Source of the DNA: Forficula auricularia
Lineage: Eukaryota > Arthropoda > Insecta > Dermaptera > Forficulidae
Assembly (NCBI GenBank): GCA_024734495.1
Contig: JALMQS010000028.1
Span: 124,001-188,000, forward strand
DNA length: 64,000 nucleotides
Reading direction: 5' to 3'
The position numbers were made by a program, and so were the translations under genes. A model generated the notes under the pieces. It was not told where the DNA came from. It saw only the letters and a program-made list of their open reading frames with translations, and did not search any database. Below are positions 1 through 10,909 of the stretch, one piece after another; position 1 is the first letter of the stretch; every line of letters begins with the position of its first letter.

Positions 1-470
1 AAATTCGGCCAGAGAAATAATCCATACTGCTCTTGTGATTCCATTTCTATTGGCGATATTAACCACGTACTTCTGGCTGTGTGACACACAGTCAAAAAGA
101 TTGATCGTTTATACCTGAATATGAAAGGAAGAAATGATTTACCACACGTGCAGAGATCCTATTAGCATCTCTAGACCAAGGAGGGCCAACTGCAGACTCC
201 TTTATTAAGACACCTAGTTTCCACTGGTTTCCAACTATAATCCAACGACTTTAGTTATTTGTTTTAATTAGTTTTGTTTTATTTAGTTTTATTTTATTTG
301 TTTATACACCTATTCGACGTGAATCTGTGACGACTGGCTAAATGGGCATCAAGTTCCCGAGGCCAAGGTAGAAAAAAAAAAAAAAAAAAAATTAAATTGA
401 GTAGGTAAACAATTTTTTTTATAGAGAAATGTTTGCGTGAATTTAACAGAAAATAAGTTGACGTCTTCTG
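1..470. other. AT-rich stretch, no gene seen
   Basis: No coding signal or recognised element. It holds a poly(A) run near 371-391. The small minus-strand reading frame across it is a low-complexity artefact. Confidence 0.5.
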
Positions 471-960
471 ATGTGGCCATCCACTTGACTTTACCATACA
501 ACCTGGCCCCTCACTTATATTTAATATTTAATAAAATTATTTATAATCATTTAGGGGGGGGTTAGTTTTTGCATTTTTAGACTCCTGGAACCCACTGATT
601 ATGTATACAAAATTTGGTTGAGTTTGGTAAATGGCAAAGATTTTTATTTTTTGACCGTCCGCCCCCCCCCCCATTTCGGGCGGTTAGTTTTTGCATTTTT
701 AGACTTCTTGGGACCCACTGATTATGTATACAAAATTTGTTGAGTTTGGTAAATGGCCAAGATTTTCATTTTTTGACCCTCCGCCCCCCCCCCCCCCCCC
801 CATTTTGAGCGATTGGATTTTGAATTTTTAGACTTGGGGGTCCAGTGATTATGTATACAAAATTTGGTTGAGTTTGCTCGAATGGCCTAGATTTTTAATT
901 TTTAACCCCCACCCCCCCTCGACGCACCTAATTTTGAGTCGACATGCACCAATCTAATCA
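471..960. repeat. Dispersed repeat with three degenerate ~120-bp tandem subunits
   Basis: The start (CTGATGTGGCCATCCAC, then CTTATATTTAATA) recurs near 3497 and 4079. From about 558 a subunit containing GTTTTTGCATTTTTAGACT, then TGATTATGTATACAAAATTT and a poly(C) run, is present three times (about 558, 680 and 811). The unit is non-coding and of unknown class; the poly(C) runs are its most striking feature. Confidence 0.6.
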
Positions 961-1052
961 GCTCTTAATCTCAACGGACCAAAACTACGTGTGAAATTTG
1001 GTTTCTGATATTCACACTAGTTTTGAGTTAGCTCGTCCACAAATTTGGTAAC

Positions 1053-1157
1053 GCACAGACTAACTAATTAACTAATTAATTAACTAACTAATTAACTAAC
1101 TAACTAACTAGCTAGCTAGCTAGCTAGCTAACTAACTAACTAACTAACTAACTAAAC

Positions 1158-1201
<44 letters not shown>
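1053..1201. repeat. Microsatellite (TAAC)n / (TAGC)n
   Basis: A nearly uninterrupted tetranucleotide run. TAAC/TAAT units pass through a block of GCTA units and back to TAAC. It is a simple repeat and not an arthropod telomere motif. Confidence 0.9.
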
Positions 1202-1654
1202 CAATAGTTCGGAGGTAAAAATACTAAAAGTCCCGAGTCCTAGCTATCTGGCTTAGGGGTGGAAGGGGGAGGGGGTGAAAATGTCCCGTTTTTTGGTTTT
1301 TTGCTTATATCTCAAAAACGGTGGGTCGTAGGGAAAAAGTTACTCTTATCAAAATAAAAGGTTATAATATTGACTACAAGACTGTTTCTATTTAATTTTT
1401 CTTTATTTTTTATGGTTTTTGAGATATTTGGCCGCGAATATCGTTTTTGTATGAAAAGAATAAAACTTCCTTTATTTTTCGTCAAAATTTTATCTCTATC
1501 ACCTCAGCCTTTCGTTTTACAGTAAAAGTCCTCAGAAAAAGTTGTAGACCATTCAATTTCCTTTAAAATGTTATATAAATTTATGATTTTATTTTCAAAT
1601 CGTCTGAAGTTATAGCAATTTAAAAATTTCAGGTCGATTTATACATTTTGTTCG

Positions 1655-2337
1655 AAAACCCAGCAATAGACCAGTATATAAGGGGGTTTCAGCTTACATT
1701 AATTGCGGGAAAATATTGTTTTTCTAGGATCGTTTGGTATAGGTGTCGGTATTCCAAATCTAAGTTTGCGACCTTTAAAGTGGGAGGGACAACTTTTGGT
1801 GGCCGAAAATCCTCCAAATTTTCGGACTTTAACCCAAAAATTCGCACTTTTTTCGATTTCTTCCCATTTCGACCATGATGGAGCACGTTTTTGACAAAGA
1901 CCATTCTATACATTTTTAAACTAGTTTAAATTTCCTACAATTTAAACAAAGTTATATTTTAATTGGATACTGGTAAGTCATCAAAATCTCCTAGAGAATG
2001 ATACAGAAATGAAGTTTCTATGAGAGTGGTTTTAATTTTATGAAAGAAAAACTGAGATTTTTTGAAAAATGAATCATTTCCTGTCCGGGAAATTCTGGAT
2101 ATCTATAAATCTAAGAGTTTTATCAAAAAAGTCGTACAAGCAAACGTTCAAGTCAATAAAATTTCCTAGAGAAAGAGATAGAAATCAAGTTTCTAAGATC
2201 AGTGCTTTTCATTTTATCAAGGGAAAACTGAGATTTTTTGCAAAAAATTGCACTTTTTCAAAACTTCAACCTAATTGCGGCACGGGTTACCATTATACGA
2301 TTAAGATGCAACTTCAGAGAACACTGGGCAAAGGTGG
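1655..2337 (+). repeat. Fragment of the 45-kb-type inverted-repeat element
   Basis: The start (TTTCAGCTTACATTAATTGC, then AATCTAAGTTTGCGACCT and GGACAACTTTT) matches the left arm of the element at 45068-46808. The rest follows that element's inner subrepeats (AAGTCAATAAAATTTCCTAGAG and similar). It stops abruptly at the hAT transposase remnant beginning near 2338. The small frames in it are not conserved between copies, so I do not call them genes. Confidence 0.65.
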
Positions 2338-2865
2338 ATCATAAATCGGTTTTTAAATGCATCGGATGAGGCAAGATTGGGAACCAACTTAAAAGAAAAT
2401 CTGCTGGAATTATCTGCCGATGGAATGTGGAACTTAGAATTCAAGTCTGTCAATTTAGATACCTTTTGGTTAAAAAGAAAATCAGAATACCCAGAATTAA
2501 CCACATAAGTGTTTAATTACATTTGCCTCTTCTTACTTGTGTGAGATGACGTTTTCGTCAATGGCCCATATAAAGAGTAAACACAGAAAACATCTAAATT
2601 TAGAAACCGATTTAATTCTATGTGTAGCAAAAACGGATCCACGATGGGAGAAATTAGTTAATGAAAAACAGGCGCAATCTTCAATCAATGTGAATGTGAC
2701 TCATATATATTTTTTTATTCTTGTTGATTTGTGTTAACCTACAAATGTCCTTTAATTAACATTTTCTTAATAAAAATATATTTTTAAACTGTTGTTTTTT
2801 TCTTTTTTACTGAGGCTACGCGACCCCGTTATAGAGCTTCGCGACTCACAGGTTGAAAAACACTG
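2338..2865 (+). pseudogene. hAT transposase C-terminal remnant with 3' terminal repeat
   Basis: Translation gives a peptide with ...ENLLELSADGMWNLEF... and LDTFWLKRKSEYPEL up to about 2504. After a frameshift near 2505 it continues as ITFASSYLCEMTFSSMAHIK, then SKHRKHLNLETDL and DPRWEKLV. This is the C-terminal dimerisation region of hAT transposases (the Tip100/Buster/ZBED-like group): FW..YPEL, then CE..FS....IKSK.R..L...L. The catalytic domain is missing. Past the reading frame, the end at about 2835-2865 reads in reverse as CAGTGTTTTTCAACCTGTGA, a typical hAT terminal repeat. The copy is dead: truncated on the left by another repeat, and frameshifted. Confidence 0.85.
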
Positions 2866-3039
2866 CTATAGATGAATCCTAAAGTTATTTAGAGAATAAT
2901 TTATTTATTTATTCTTGTATTAATAAATATGGGGCATTATTTGAAAATTCAAAAACAATAATTAAGGTGGCAATTTAAGCCTAAATTATATATTTTAAGC
3001 AACAAAATTTTAATATCTGCTTGGACCAGTGCTTAAACT

Positions 3040-3415
3040 GCAACTATATCTAATAATAAATGAACAATTTATATTTAAGTTTATTAATAATGACTAGGGC
3101 AGCTTTAGTGTACCGAGTTTTGAAAAAGTTTTCACTTTTTTATTATTTAATATGCCAGTGAGCTATTCTTTCATTAGATCTGATCGATGATAATAACGAT
3201 AAAGAGCGCCGATAGAATGCTCTCTCTTTCTCATGTGTATTGCAAGGATGCCTAATACAAGTTAAAACCTGTACCAAATACAAGGTCAAACCTGTTTCAG
3301 ACTATTAGAGATTAATTTCTTAATTTCTATTATTCTAGAATGCCCTTTTGCACTCGGACCAAAACGATACTCATTATAGAGAGAGAGAATATTTAATTTC
3401 ACTTACGCCCATGCA
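3040..3415. repeat. Dispersed repeat shared with 53090-53460
   Basis: Shared blocks include AGTGTACCGAGT, ACTTTTTTATTATTTAAT, CCTGTTTCAGACTATTAGAG and TTTGCACTCGGACCAAAACG, in the same order and orientation as at 53090-53460, where the sequence lies inside a hAT-bounded element. This copy may be a fragment of the same hAT family. No coding capacity. Confidence 0.7.
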
Positions 3416-3496
3416 ATACAATATACTATTCTTATTATTTTCTTTATAAACATATTGAATTGATTGAAAAAAATAATAATAATCACACATATTAAA

Positions 3497-3640
3497 TAAA
3501 CTGATGTGACCATCCACATGACTTTACCATAGACTTTTGGCTCCTCTCTTATATTTAACAAAATAATTTTTAATTTTTTACGAACCCCCCTCCCCCCCTC
3601 CTCTTCATTTTGGGCCGATTATCTATTAATGGGTGGTGAT
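3497..3640. repeat. Second copy of the 471-960 repeat family
   Basis: Contains CTGATGTGACCATCCACATG, then CTCTTATATTTAACAAAA and a C-rich run. Non-coding. Confidence 0.6.
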
Positions 3641-4078
3641 CAAATTTTACAGAAGCTGTGGGGGTGGACATAAAAAAGTTTGCTCGCAAATGTTTTAGTC
3701 ATAGTGTGACTAGAACGTTTTTTTTTTTTAATTTCACTAAGTATGTGACTTAGAGAATATTAAAATTTTATCTCGATAAAACTTAATCACACTACGAATA
3801 TAGAGACAGAAAGACTGACAGAAGAACCTGTCGAAACAACAAAGTTTCTATTAAGAAGGGAAGCCTAAAAAAGCTCTACTCTATATCCATTGGATTAAAT
3901 TTTGTCTCTGAATTAAATTAGAAACTTAGTTTTGTTTTTTCATTCTCACCAATCCGTACCAAAAAGGCTTCCCTCCCTCTTGAACAGTCTGGCGTGCATA
4001 CTCTTCTATTTCACTTCTGGTTGCATATCCTACAGGCGTTTCCATAGTCTGGACAGGAATGCAAAATTTATAACTCAA

Positions 4079-4560
4079 TAAACTGATGTGGCCATCCATA
4101 TGACTTTATCATACACCTGGCTCCTCTCTTATATTTAATAAAATAATTTTTAATTATTTACGTAACCTGTAATTTTGAACCCATTAACAATTAATAATAC
4201 TTCGTGTTAATTATGAGACTATTCTATTAGAAATATCAGATTTCTTTGATTTTTGTTTGAAAATATTGATATTTTGACCCCTTCCCTCCTCCTTTTGGTC
4301 ACTATTAATTTCACATAGTGAGTCATTTTCATAAGGTGCGTATGCTAAATTTCGTACAAAATTGATCAATGGGTCTAAGACTTATATTGATATTTTTTTA
4401 GCCACCCCCCCACCCCATCCTTTTAATTATTGTTTCGATTTCAACCAAAATCTAATCAGATTTTAATCTCAATATAAAGAATCTACATCTGAAATTTTGT
4501 TTTGATATTCACACAAGTTTTTGAGCAAGAACGTACACAAAATTTGGTAACATACTAACA
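4079..4560. repeat. Third copy of the 471-960 repeat family
   Basis: Begins AACTGATGTGGCCATCCATA and continues with the same CTCTTATATTTAATAAAA block, followed by C-rich degenerate sequence ending near AAATTTGGTAACATAC. That last block resembles the end of the first copy (AAATTTGGTAACGCAC, near 1041). Confidence 0.6.
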
Positions 4561-4899
4561 GAAATTTTGACAATATCATTAATTCTAGAAAAATATAATT
4601 TTTTCAATGCTCACTCTTTATGGCTTTTTTATAGAGCAAAACGCCATTGTTTCACTCAATCTTTTTTAAACAAAATAGTTTCAGCCGTTTTTTAGATATT
4701 TCGAAAAAACGAAGCAAAAAAAACACTTTTTCATGCACGATTATAATACATGACCATTTGACCATACCCTGTATGGTAAAGTAAAATGGCTTCGATTCTC
4801 TACCCTCGTAATGTGTTCAGTAGCTTGAAAGCTACTTTCAAAATGTAAATAAATACTTGATAAGAAAATCATCATTGGGATTCAGTTCCATAAGTTATT

Positions 4900-5201
4900 A
4901 ATGTAATTTTTATTTTTCATTTTCAGAGGATGAGGAACAAAATAAGTGTTTATTTAGGACTTATCAATTGCAACGTTTGGCCACTTTTATTGCAGCTTCT
5001 TCAGGCTTCTTTCAATAGAAATGTATTCGAGTGTCTATATATATAATAATGGCAGAGCTTAAGCAATTGACAAAGTGTTTGGAGCTTTATTTATCAAGAG
5101 CCTGAAGAAGCTGCAATAAAAGTGGCGAAACGTTGCAATTGATAAGTCGTAAATAAACACTTATTTTGTTGCTCATCCTCTGAAAAACAAAAATTACATT
5201 A
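4900..5201. mobile_element. Foldback element with hammerhead-like cores in both arms
   Basis: The left arm (4900-5012) and right arm (5098-5201) are near-perfect reverse complements around an ~85-bp loop. The right arm reads CTGAAGA (5102-5108), then a GC-containing hairpin region, then GAAACG (5127-5132). The left arm carries the same motif on the minus strand, but with CAAAC in place of GAAAC. The layout fits a non-autonomous Penelope-type or other hammerhead-bearing retroelement; the class is inferred. Confidence 0.65.
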
Positions 5202-5621
5202 AAAATTACCTTGCTAAGAATAATTGAAAGCAGTGTTTTCAGGAATAATAAGAGGCTCGCCGAAGGCAGGCTTCGTGATTTGTAAATACCTACAATTAAG
5301 TAAGTGAGAAAATAGCCCAAATATCGGAGAAAATAGTTAACAAGTAGCAATTGGCAGAAAAATTTGTTATTAATAAGTTGTACTTCAGTACCAAATTTAT
5401 TATTATAGACTTCGACGGGCCTCTTGCTAGCCCCCCCCCCCCCCCCGCCTTCTGAACCATCCACCTCACTTCTTCCAAACCCCAAGAACCCCTCATCCGC
5501 CACTTCACGAATCCAGCTGTTGTCATTTTTTTAAAAATTACTTGCTGGCGTTCTTGCAAATCTTTCTAGGCTATTCTTATTTCCCCTCTATTGAGTCATT
5601 TCCCCTTAAGTGTAACAAAAC

Positions 5622-5984
5622 GGCCGGCCTCCCTGGTGTAACGATCAGAATGTCTGGCTGGCAACGCGGAGGTCTCGGGTTCGATTCCCGACTATACCCA
5701 TCCATTTTTTCTGTAACTATAGGGTCTGGAAAAAAATTAAGTGGGAGATAAATTTAACCTAATTAATCGAACGGAGAATTTACCACTGCTCGAAGCCCTT
5801 AAAAACTTAGTAAATTGGATTATATCTAACTTTCTGAGATTTGGCTTGTGATCCCGGTTTCTTTCCTTTTCTACTCTGTTCTTTTCACGATGGAGAGGCC
5901 ATTGTGAAAAGCCCATACATGCCTTTAGGGGATGCACCTTCTGGTGTATCTCCTTCTCACATCAATATCATTAAAGAAAAAAAC
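5622..5984 (+). mobile_element. tRNA-derived SINE with LINE-derived 3' tail, copy A
   Basis: The 5' part (about 5624-5702) resembles a tRNA (Gly- or Ala-like). It has A-box-like TGGTGTAACGATCAG and a B box inside GGTTCGATTCCCG, so internal RNA polymerase III promotion is expected. From ATTAAGTGGGAG (about 5736) to ATCAATATCATTA (5973) the sequence matches the 3' UTR of the LINE at 53929-54917, beginning exactly at that LINE's stop codon. It ends in an A-rich tail. A second copy lies at 17244-17521. A SINE with a LINE-matching tail is normally mobilised by that LINE's reverse transcriptase; that dependence is inferred. Confidence 0.88.
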
Positions 5985-7482
5985 ATTTCAAACAGAAACG
6001 TCGCTAAAGAAGTTTCACTTAAAAAAATATATATATTGTAATGCAGCAATTAAATTTGAACTCAATTCTCGAACCAAATGTAGCAATTAATTTGGGACCT
6101 CCAAAGGAGTAATAAGTATTATACAAAGTCAAAAATATTTTTTAAAAAGCTTTTAAACATATTATAATATAAATATATTTACGAGAATCAACAATTACTA
6201 TACTACAGATACTAACAGATGAAATTGGAATTAAATATCAAGAAATGTCTTTGTTTTGTGATGAATATGTCTTGTCTAATTGTGAAAATTAGAGGGGCTA
6301 ATTAACGGGTAGGTAAATGCATTGCTCTTATGGGGGAATGGAAATTGTTTCTCCGATAACTTCGCTGCCATTGGAGGGGAGAATTCTCTATTTCATTACA
6401 TATAATTATATTAATTCTATATATTCCAAATAGATATCACCTCTTGACGTAATTTTCTCCACAATAGTCCACTAAATTATCATTTCTGTTAAATTTAATT
6501 AATATAAGTAATTGGTATATATCGATAAAATTAGCTTTTTATATGAATAAAAAACTAGTCTAAAATGGATGGATAATAATAATTATCTTGTTATTTTGTG
6601 GTTGGCTATTAAAATCTTTTTCCAAGTAGCAAATCCTTATTTTTGTTAAGATGCTGATATTTGAGATTTTCTTTTATATATTTATTTTGGTAAGAACTTC
6701 CATATAATGAAACTCGCTTCAAGTCATGAATTTTTCACAAGATCATATTACTTGCCAAGTCTTTTCTTCGGGATTTATTATGTTAAGTTAAATCATTTTA
6801 AAGAGAGTTTTTAGAAAAACAATCACTCTCGTCTTAAATGTAGCAATTTATATTATATGAAAAGGCTTCATTACCCAATCTTAAATAGCCTCAAGCTATC
6901 CAATCGCTAATGAATACTTACTAAATTTTATACTGTAAAATATTATATAAAAAAATGTAACTAGAATGAAATTGGTTTAAAAAGTGGTCTCTAAACGGGG
7001 AAGGAAATTGTATAGCTGTTTTAGAAATATTTCACTTGAGAATGGAAGAAAAATCGAATTTTTGCTTACCTCTTCCTCTTGAACAAGTCTGAGCTTGTCC
7101 GCTGGGTCGCTGACCCAAGCGCGGTAGCCTAGTCCTGAGTCAATTATTTATCAATACCTATACAATTTATGAAAATTTTCCATTTTTGAATTTTATTAAG
7201 TTTATTACCATTACAACATTATTTTCTTAGAAAAGTTTGACATTTTTACGGATTTATATTTTAGCACAATTCTACTAATAGGTAAGTAGGAAATCTTGAA
7301 TGAGAAAGTGATGAGTGTATGTAATTTAATTTATAGGTATAATTTTTTTATTATTCCAATATTTAATTTTTCACAAATGAACACCTTGGTAAAAAAAAAT
7401 GCAGACTACGAGGTTTACAAAAAAGCACCCCATGATAATTATTGTTTTATAATATCACCTGCAGGTGCTGTTTCGGCTTTAT
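5985..7482. other. AT-rich stretch, no gene or recognised repeat
   Basis: No reading frame of interest. A small GC-richer hairpin (TGGGTC-GCT-GACCCA) sits near 7103-7118; its meaning is unknown. Confidence 0.5.
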
Positions 7483-7517
7483 TTTACTAATATTCTGGCT
7501 AGACTATTAAATTAAAA

Positions 7518-7625
7518 CAGGCGGGAATAAAATTCAGGGAGAGAAGACTAATCTACAATCTATATCAAAACCAGACGGCAATTATAAATATTGGAGATGA
7601 GCAAAGAGAAGCCAAAATAAATAAA
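7518..7625 (+). pseudogene. LINE reverse transcriptase, upstream piece
   Basis: Translates as QAGIKFRERRLIYNLYQNQ, then TAIINIGDEQREAKINK, the stretch just before the (K)GVRQGC motif of non-LTR reverse transcriptases. The continuation KGVRQGCVLSPLIFN starts at 9282 in the same frame, so the break at 7625/9282 is an insertion in what was one reading frame. The fragment is too short to have been flagged as a gene by length. Confidence 0.85.
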
Positions 7626-7762
7626 CTGCAACGGATCGTTGCTAAACTTTATCCAAATTCATTTGAAATATTAATATGTTTGTTCCTTTATTATTAATCA
7701 GATATCACTTGCAATTTGTAGTTCATATTGACATTAATTCAAAAATAATTCTCATTTAATAG

Positions 7763-8545
7763 TCGAGGAATAACCATTCTACATTGGATTTTTGACATTT
7801 CGGTTATTATTGTAACCATTGCTGAAGAAACCAATAAAAACCGAAACATCCAAAATTCAATATAGAATGGTTATTCCTCAAGTATCAGATGAGAATCAAT
7901 CGCTACTTTTGATTTTAACTCGATTCCTCTATGTCTTCAGCAATGGTTACCAATAAAAACCGAAACGTCAAAAATCCAATATAGAATGGTTATTCCTCAA
8001 GTACTAGATGAGAATCAATCGCTATTTTTGGCTTAAAGTCGATTCCTCTATGTCTTCAGCAATGGTTATCAATAAAAACCGAAATGTCAAAAATTCAATA
8101 TAGAATGGTTATTCCTCAAGTACTAGATGAGAATCAATCGCTATTTTTGGTTTAAAGTCGATTCCTCTATGTCTTCAGCAATGGTTACCAATAAAAACCG
8201 AAATGTCAAAAATCCAATATAGAATGGTTATTCCTCAAGTACTAGATGAGAATCAATCGATATTTTTGGTTTAAAGTCGATTTCTCTATGTCTTCAGCAA
8301 TGGTTACCAATAAAAACCGAAACGTCAAAATTCCAATATAGAATGATTATTCCTCAAGTACTAGATGAGAATCAATAGCTATTTTTGGTTTAAAGTCGAT
8401 TTCTCTATGTCTTCAGCAATGGTTACTAATAAAAACCGAAACGTCAAAAATCCAATATAGAATGATTATTCCTCAAGTACGAGATGAGAATCAATCGCTA
8501 TTTTTGGTTTAAAGTCGATTTCTCTATGTCTTAAGCAAAGGTAAC
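7763..8545. repeat. ~120-bp tandem array with an inverted first unit
   Basis: Direct units, each with CCAATAAAAACCGAAACGTC, TAGAATGGTTATTCCTCAAG and TCTTCAGCAATGGTTAC, start near 7831, 7950, 8070, 8189, 8308 and 8427, a period of 119-120 bp. Just upstream, 7763-7828 carries the same unit on the opposite strand (GAGGAATAACCATTCTAC ... GTAACCATTGCTGAAGA), so the array opens as a head-to-head palindrome. Near that junction CTGAAGA (7822-7828) and GAAAC (7843-7847) form a hammerhead-like pair; later units keep GAAACGTC but not CTGANGA. Confidence 0.9.
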
Positions 8546-9008
8546 GGATAAGAAAACAACGCAGTTGCTATGGTTACTTATAAAAATTTCTCCCAAATTT
8601 TTAGCATTTTACAGAGAGAAGCCTATCCATTCTTACTTAATCAAGGCTAAATGAGCTATATTAAAACTTTCAAATGAATAAATTTTAAAGAATTTAAAAA
8701 ATTAAAAAAAGTACTCTCTTACTCTAGAGTAAAGTACTTTAAAATATAATTTTACTAAAAACTTTATTTAACCTTTTTTGTGGTCCCCAAGGTACTTAAT
8801 TAGGATATTAAATTTCATCAAAATTGGTTAAGTCATTTTCAAGATATTTCGAAAAAACTAAAAAGTACTGTAATAAAGTACTAATGTTTGTGGGCCGATA
8901 TGTACCAAAAACTAATCAGCGCTTCATTTTGTTAAAAGAATGCCATGTTTTCAATTTCATTTCAATCGGTGCAGCGGTGTGGAAAAAATCGTGGGCCAAA
9001 AAAACGAT

Positions 9009-9060
9009 AACATCCATCCATCCATCCATCCATCCATACATACATACATCCATCCGCACG
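9009..9060. repeat. CATC/CATA microsatellite
   Basis: A run of CATC units passing into CATA and back. It lies inside the insertion in the LINE. Confidence 0.9.
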
Positions 9061-9281
9061 CACTAAATGAAAAAATCGCACTTTTTGGCCTCTCGACGAG
9101 ACCCCATGTAATTTTTGGCAAAACCGTCACGTGCTAAAATTCAACCTAATTGAATACTACAATTTGTGACTTTAATTGAGTCCATGGGTTCCGTAGTCTT
9201 TACCTGAGGACCCTTTGAAGCCACGCTTGCCCCGAGAGCGATTACAATACTTTACCCATGCTTTGCATTGGATAAAGTAAA

Positions 9282-10203
9282 AAAGGTGTAAGACAAGGAT
9301 GTGTGCTGTCACCCCTGATTTTCAACTTATACATAGAAGAAGCGATTAAAGAATTCAAAGACAAAATTGATACAGGTATCGAAATCCAAGGTCAAAAGAT
9401 CGCTATGTTAAGATTTGCCGATGACATTGCCCTTCTAGGAAGCAATAAAAAAGAATTAGAGGACGCCTTGAATGGAATTAACCAAATCCTAATAGAAGAA
9501 ATCAAAATGAAAATAAACAAGAATAAAACGAAGGTCCTAGTATGTACAAAAAAAGAACAAACGAAACAGGAATGCATCAAAATTAACCAAGAAAACCTAG
9601 AAGGAGTTAAAGAATTCCACTACCTAGGAAGTAAAATAACATGGGATGGGAGAAGCGAAAACGAAATTAAATCAAGAATTGCCCAAGCAAAAATGGGGTT
9701 TAATTCAAAACAAAAACTACTATGCTCCTCCTCAATTAGCTTAGAAAACAGGAAGTTGCTATTGAAGACATATGTATGGAGCATAGCCATGTACGGGTGT
9801 GAAACCTGGACAATTAGAAAAGCGGAGAGAAAGAGATTAGGTGCTTTCGAAATGTGGTGCTACAGAAGAATGATGAATATTAAATGGATGGATAAAATTA
9901 CAAATGAAGAAGTTCTTGGAAGAATCGGAGAAAGAAGAACCTTGTGGAAGAGTCTGAAGAAGAGAAGAGGTCAGATGATGGGGCACATACTAAGACATGG
10001 GGGATTGCTTAGGGATATCTTGGAGGGGGAGATGGGAAAGAAAAGGGGAAGGGGAAGACACAGATTAGAATATTTCAACCAAATAATTGGGATATGGGAT
10101 GCCAGACATTTAGAGAGGTCAAACAGCTGGCGGGGGACAGAGTCGAGTGGAGACGGATTGTTGCATCAAACCAGTCTTAGGACTGTATACTCAATGATGA
10201 TGA
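9282..10203 (+). pseudogene. LINE reverse transcriptase, downstream piece and C-terminus
   Basis: The open frame contains KGVRQGCVLSPLIFNLYIEE, then the catalytic FADDIALLGS motif (the YxDD-type box of the palm), then the thumb and the C-terminal region with YLGSKITWDGR, YGCETWTIRKAERKR and RRGQMMGHILRHGGL. The frame runs about 300 residues to a stop at 10209-10211, just past the element end. The N-terminal endonuclease and the first RT blocks are missing (5' truncation) or separated (insertion), so it cannot be functional. The family is non-LTR retrotransposon, common in insects; RTE-like is my best guess. Confidence 0.9.
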
Positions 10204-10233
10204 TTTACTAATATTCTGGCTAGACTATTAAAT

Positions 10234-10909
10234 AGCTAATAATTTTGTTGCTATCATTAAAATGAAATAAAGTGTCAAGGTAATTTAATTAATTTTTTTT
10301 AATTTCTCAGAATTTTAATAAAAGAAAAATTATTTTAATTTTATCTAGGTTGTAATTGTAAGTTACAATTACAAAAATTTCTCCAGTAAGTATAACATTG
10401 GATCTTATTGCACTAAAAATATACCACGGCTGCGCTATATATCCCATTTTTGTAATAACCTGACATTGACTTTACTTGAAACAAGCCACAGAATTTGTCT
10501 TTCTCAGATCATCGTATATGGCAAATAAATATGTAGTAGTCGTCTGGGTAACCCAAAAGACCCGGAGACGCTGTCGGGAGATGTAGGCAGAGTTTTCTGT
10601 TCTGTATGAGCGTTCGAGTTCCCTGGAATTCTCTAGCAGTGAGATAGGGTTTGGAATGCATAGAGCAATAGTAAATAGTCTTTTGAATCTTGCCAGGAAC
10701 AATTATTTCCATTGCTGACATTAAAGTAAACACGCCCCGTTGATGCTTGATATCAATACACTCTATTTATTAGTGCTGACGAACTTTGTTTAAATCTAAT
10801 TTGGATTACAATACTCGTGATAACCTAAAAAGGGAATTTCTTAGAATGTTCAGTATAATACTAAAATAAAAGATTTCACTGTCGATGGTAACAGAATTGT
10901 TTTTATTTT
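10234..10909. other. AT-rich stretch, no gene seen
   Basis: Two overlapping minus-strand frames of ~75 codons at 10472-10733 match nothing I recognise and lack supporting signals. Confidence 0.45.

Larger units (their letters stand above)
7626..9281. mobile_element. 1.66-kb insertion inside the LINE
   Basis: The boundaries come from the LINE frame: AKINK on the left, KGVRQGC on the right. It starts CTGCAACGGATCG and ends CATGCTTTGCATTGGATAAA; a sequence like that end recurs near 42413-42433 (CATGCTTCGCATTGGATAAA). It contains an inverted-then-direct 120-bp array, a CATC microsatellite and AT-rich sequence with no coding frame. Exact ends are blurred by A-runs, so no target duplication can be assigned. 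Confidence 0.75.
7513..10203 (+). mobile_element. 5'-truncated LINE split by a later insertion
   Basis: A non-LTR retrotransposon remnant flanked by a perfect 30-bp target duplication (7483-7512 and 10204-10233, starting TTTACTAATATTCTGG). It begins inside the reverse-transcriptase domain, is interrupted at about 7626-9281, and ends in an ATGATGATG-like 3' terminus. That ending and the C-terminal sequence suggest an RTE-like group; the clade is uncertain. A second, shorter copy lies at 33449-33867 on the minus strand. The intact target duplication implies a fairly recent insertion, with the internal insertion later still. Confidence 0.88.

Noticed and set aside
1053..1201. Possible telomeric repeat
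   Set aside because: The unit is TAAC/TAGC tetranucleotide, not TTAGG or another known telomere unit, and it is interior.
5087..5559. Two overlapping minus-strand frames with a Gly-rich stretch
   Set aside because: The Gly run comes from a poly(C) tract and the rest overlaps the foldback arm; no conserved motif.
5624..5702. Functional tRNA gene
   Set aside because: The head is followed by a SINE body and recurs with the same body at 17244; the ends do not form a good acceptor stem.
7763..8545. CRISPR-like array
   Set aside because: Units are directly abutting with no unique spacers, in eukaryotic transposon context.
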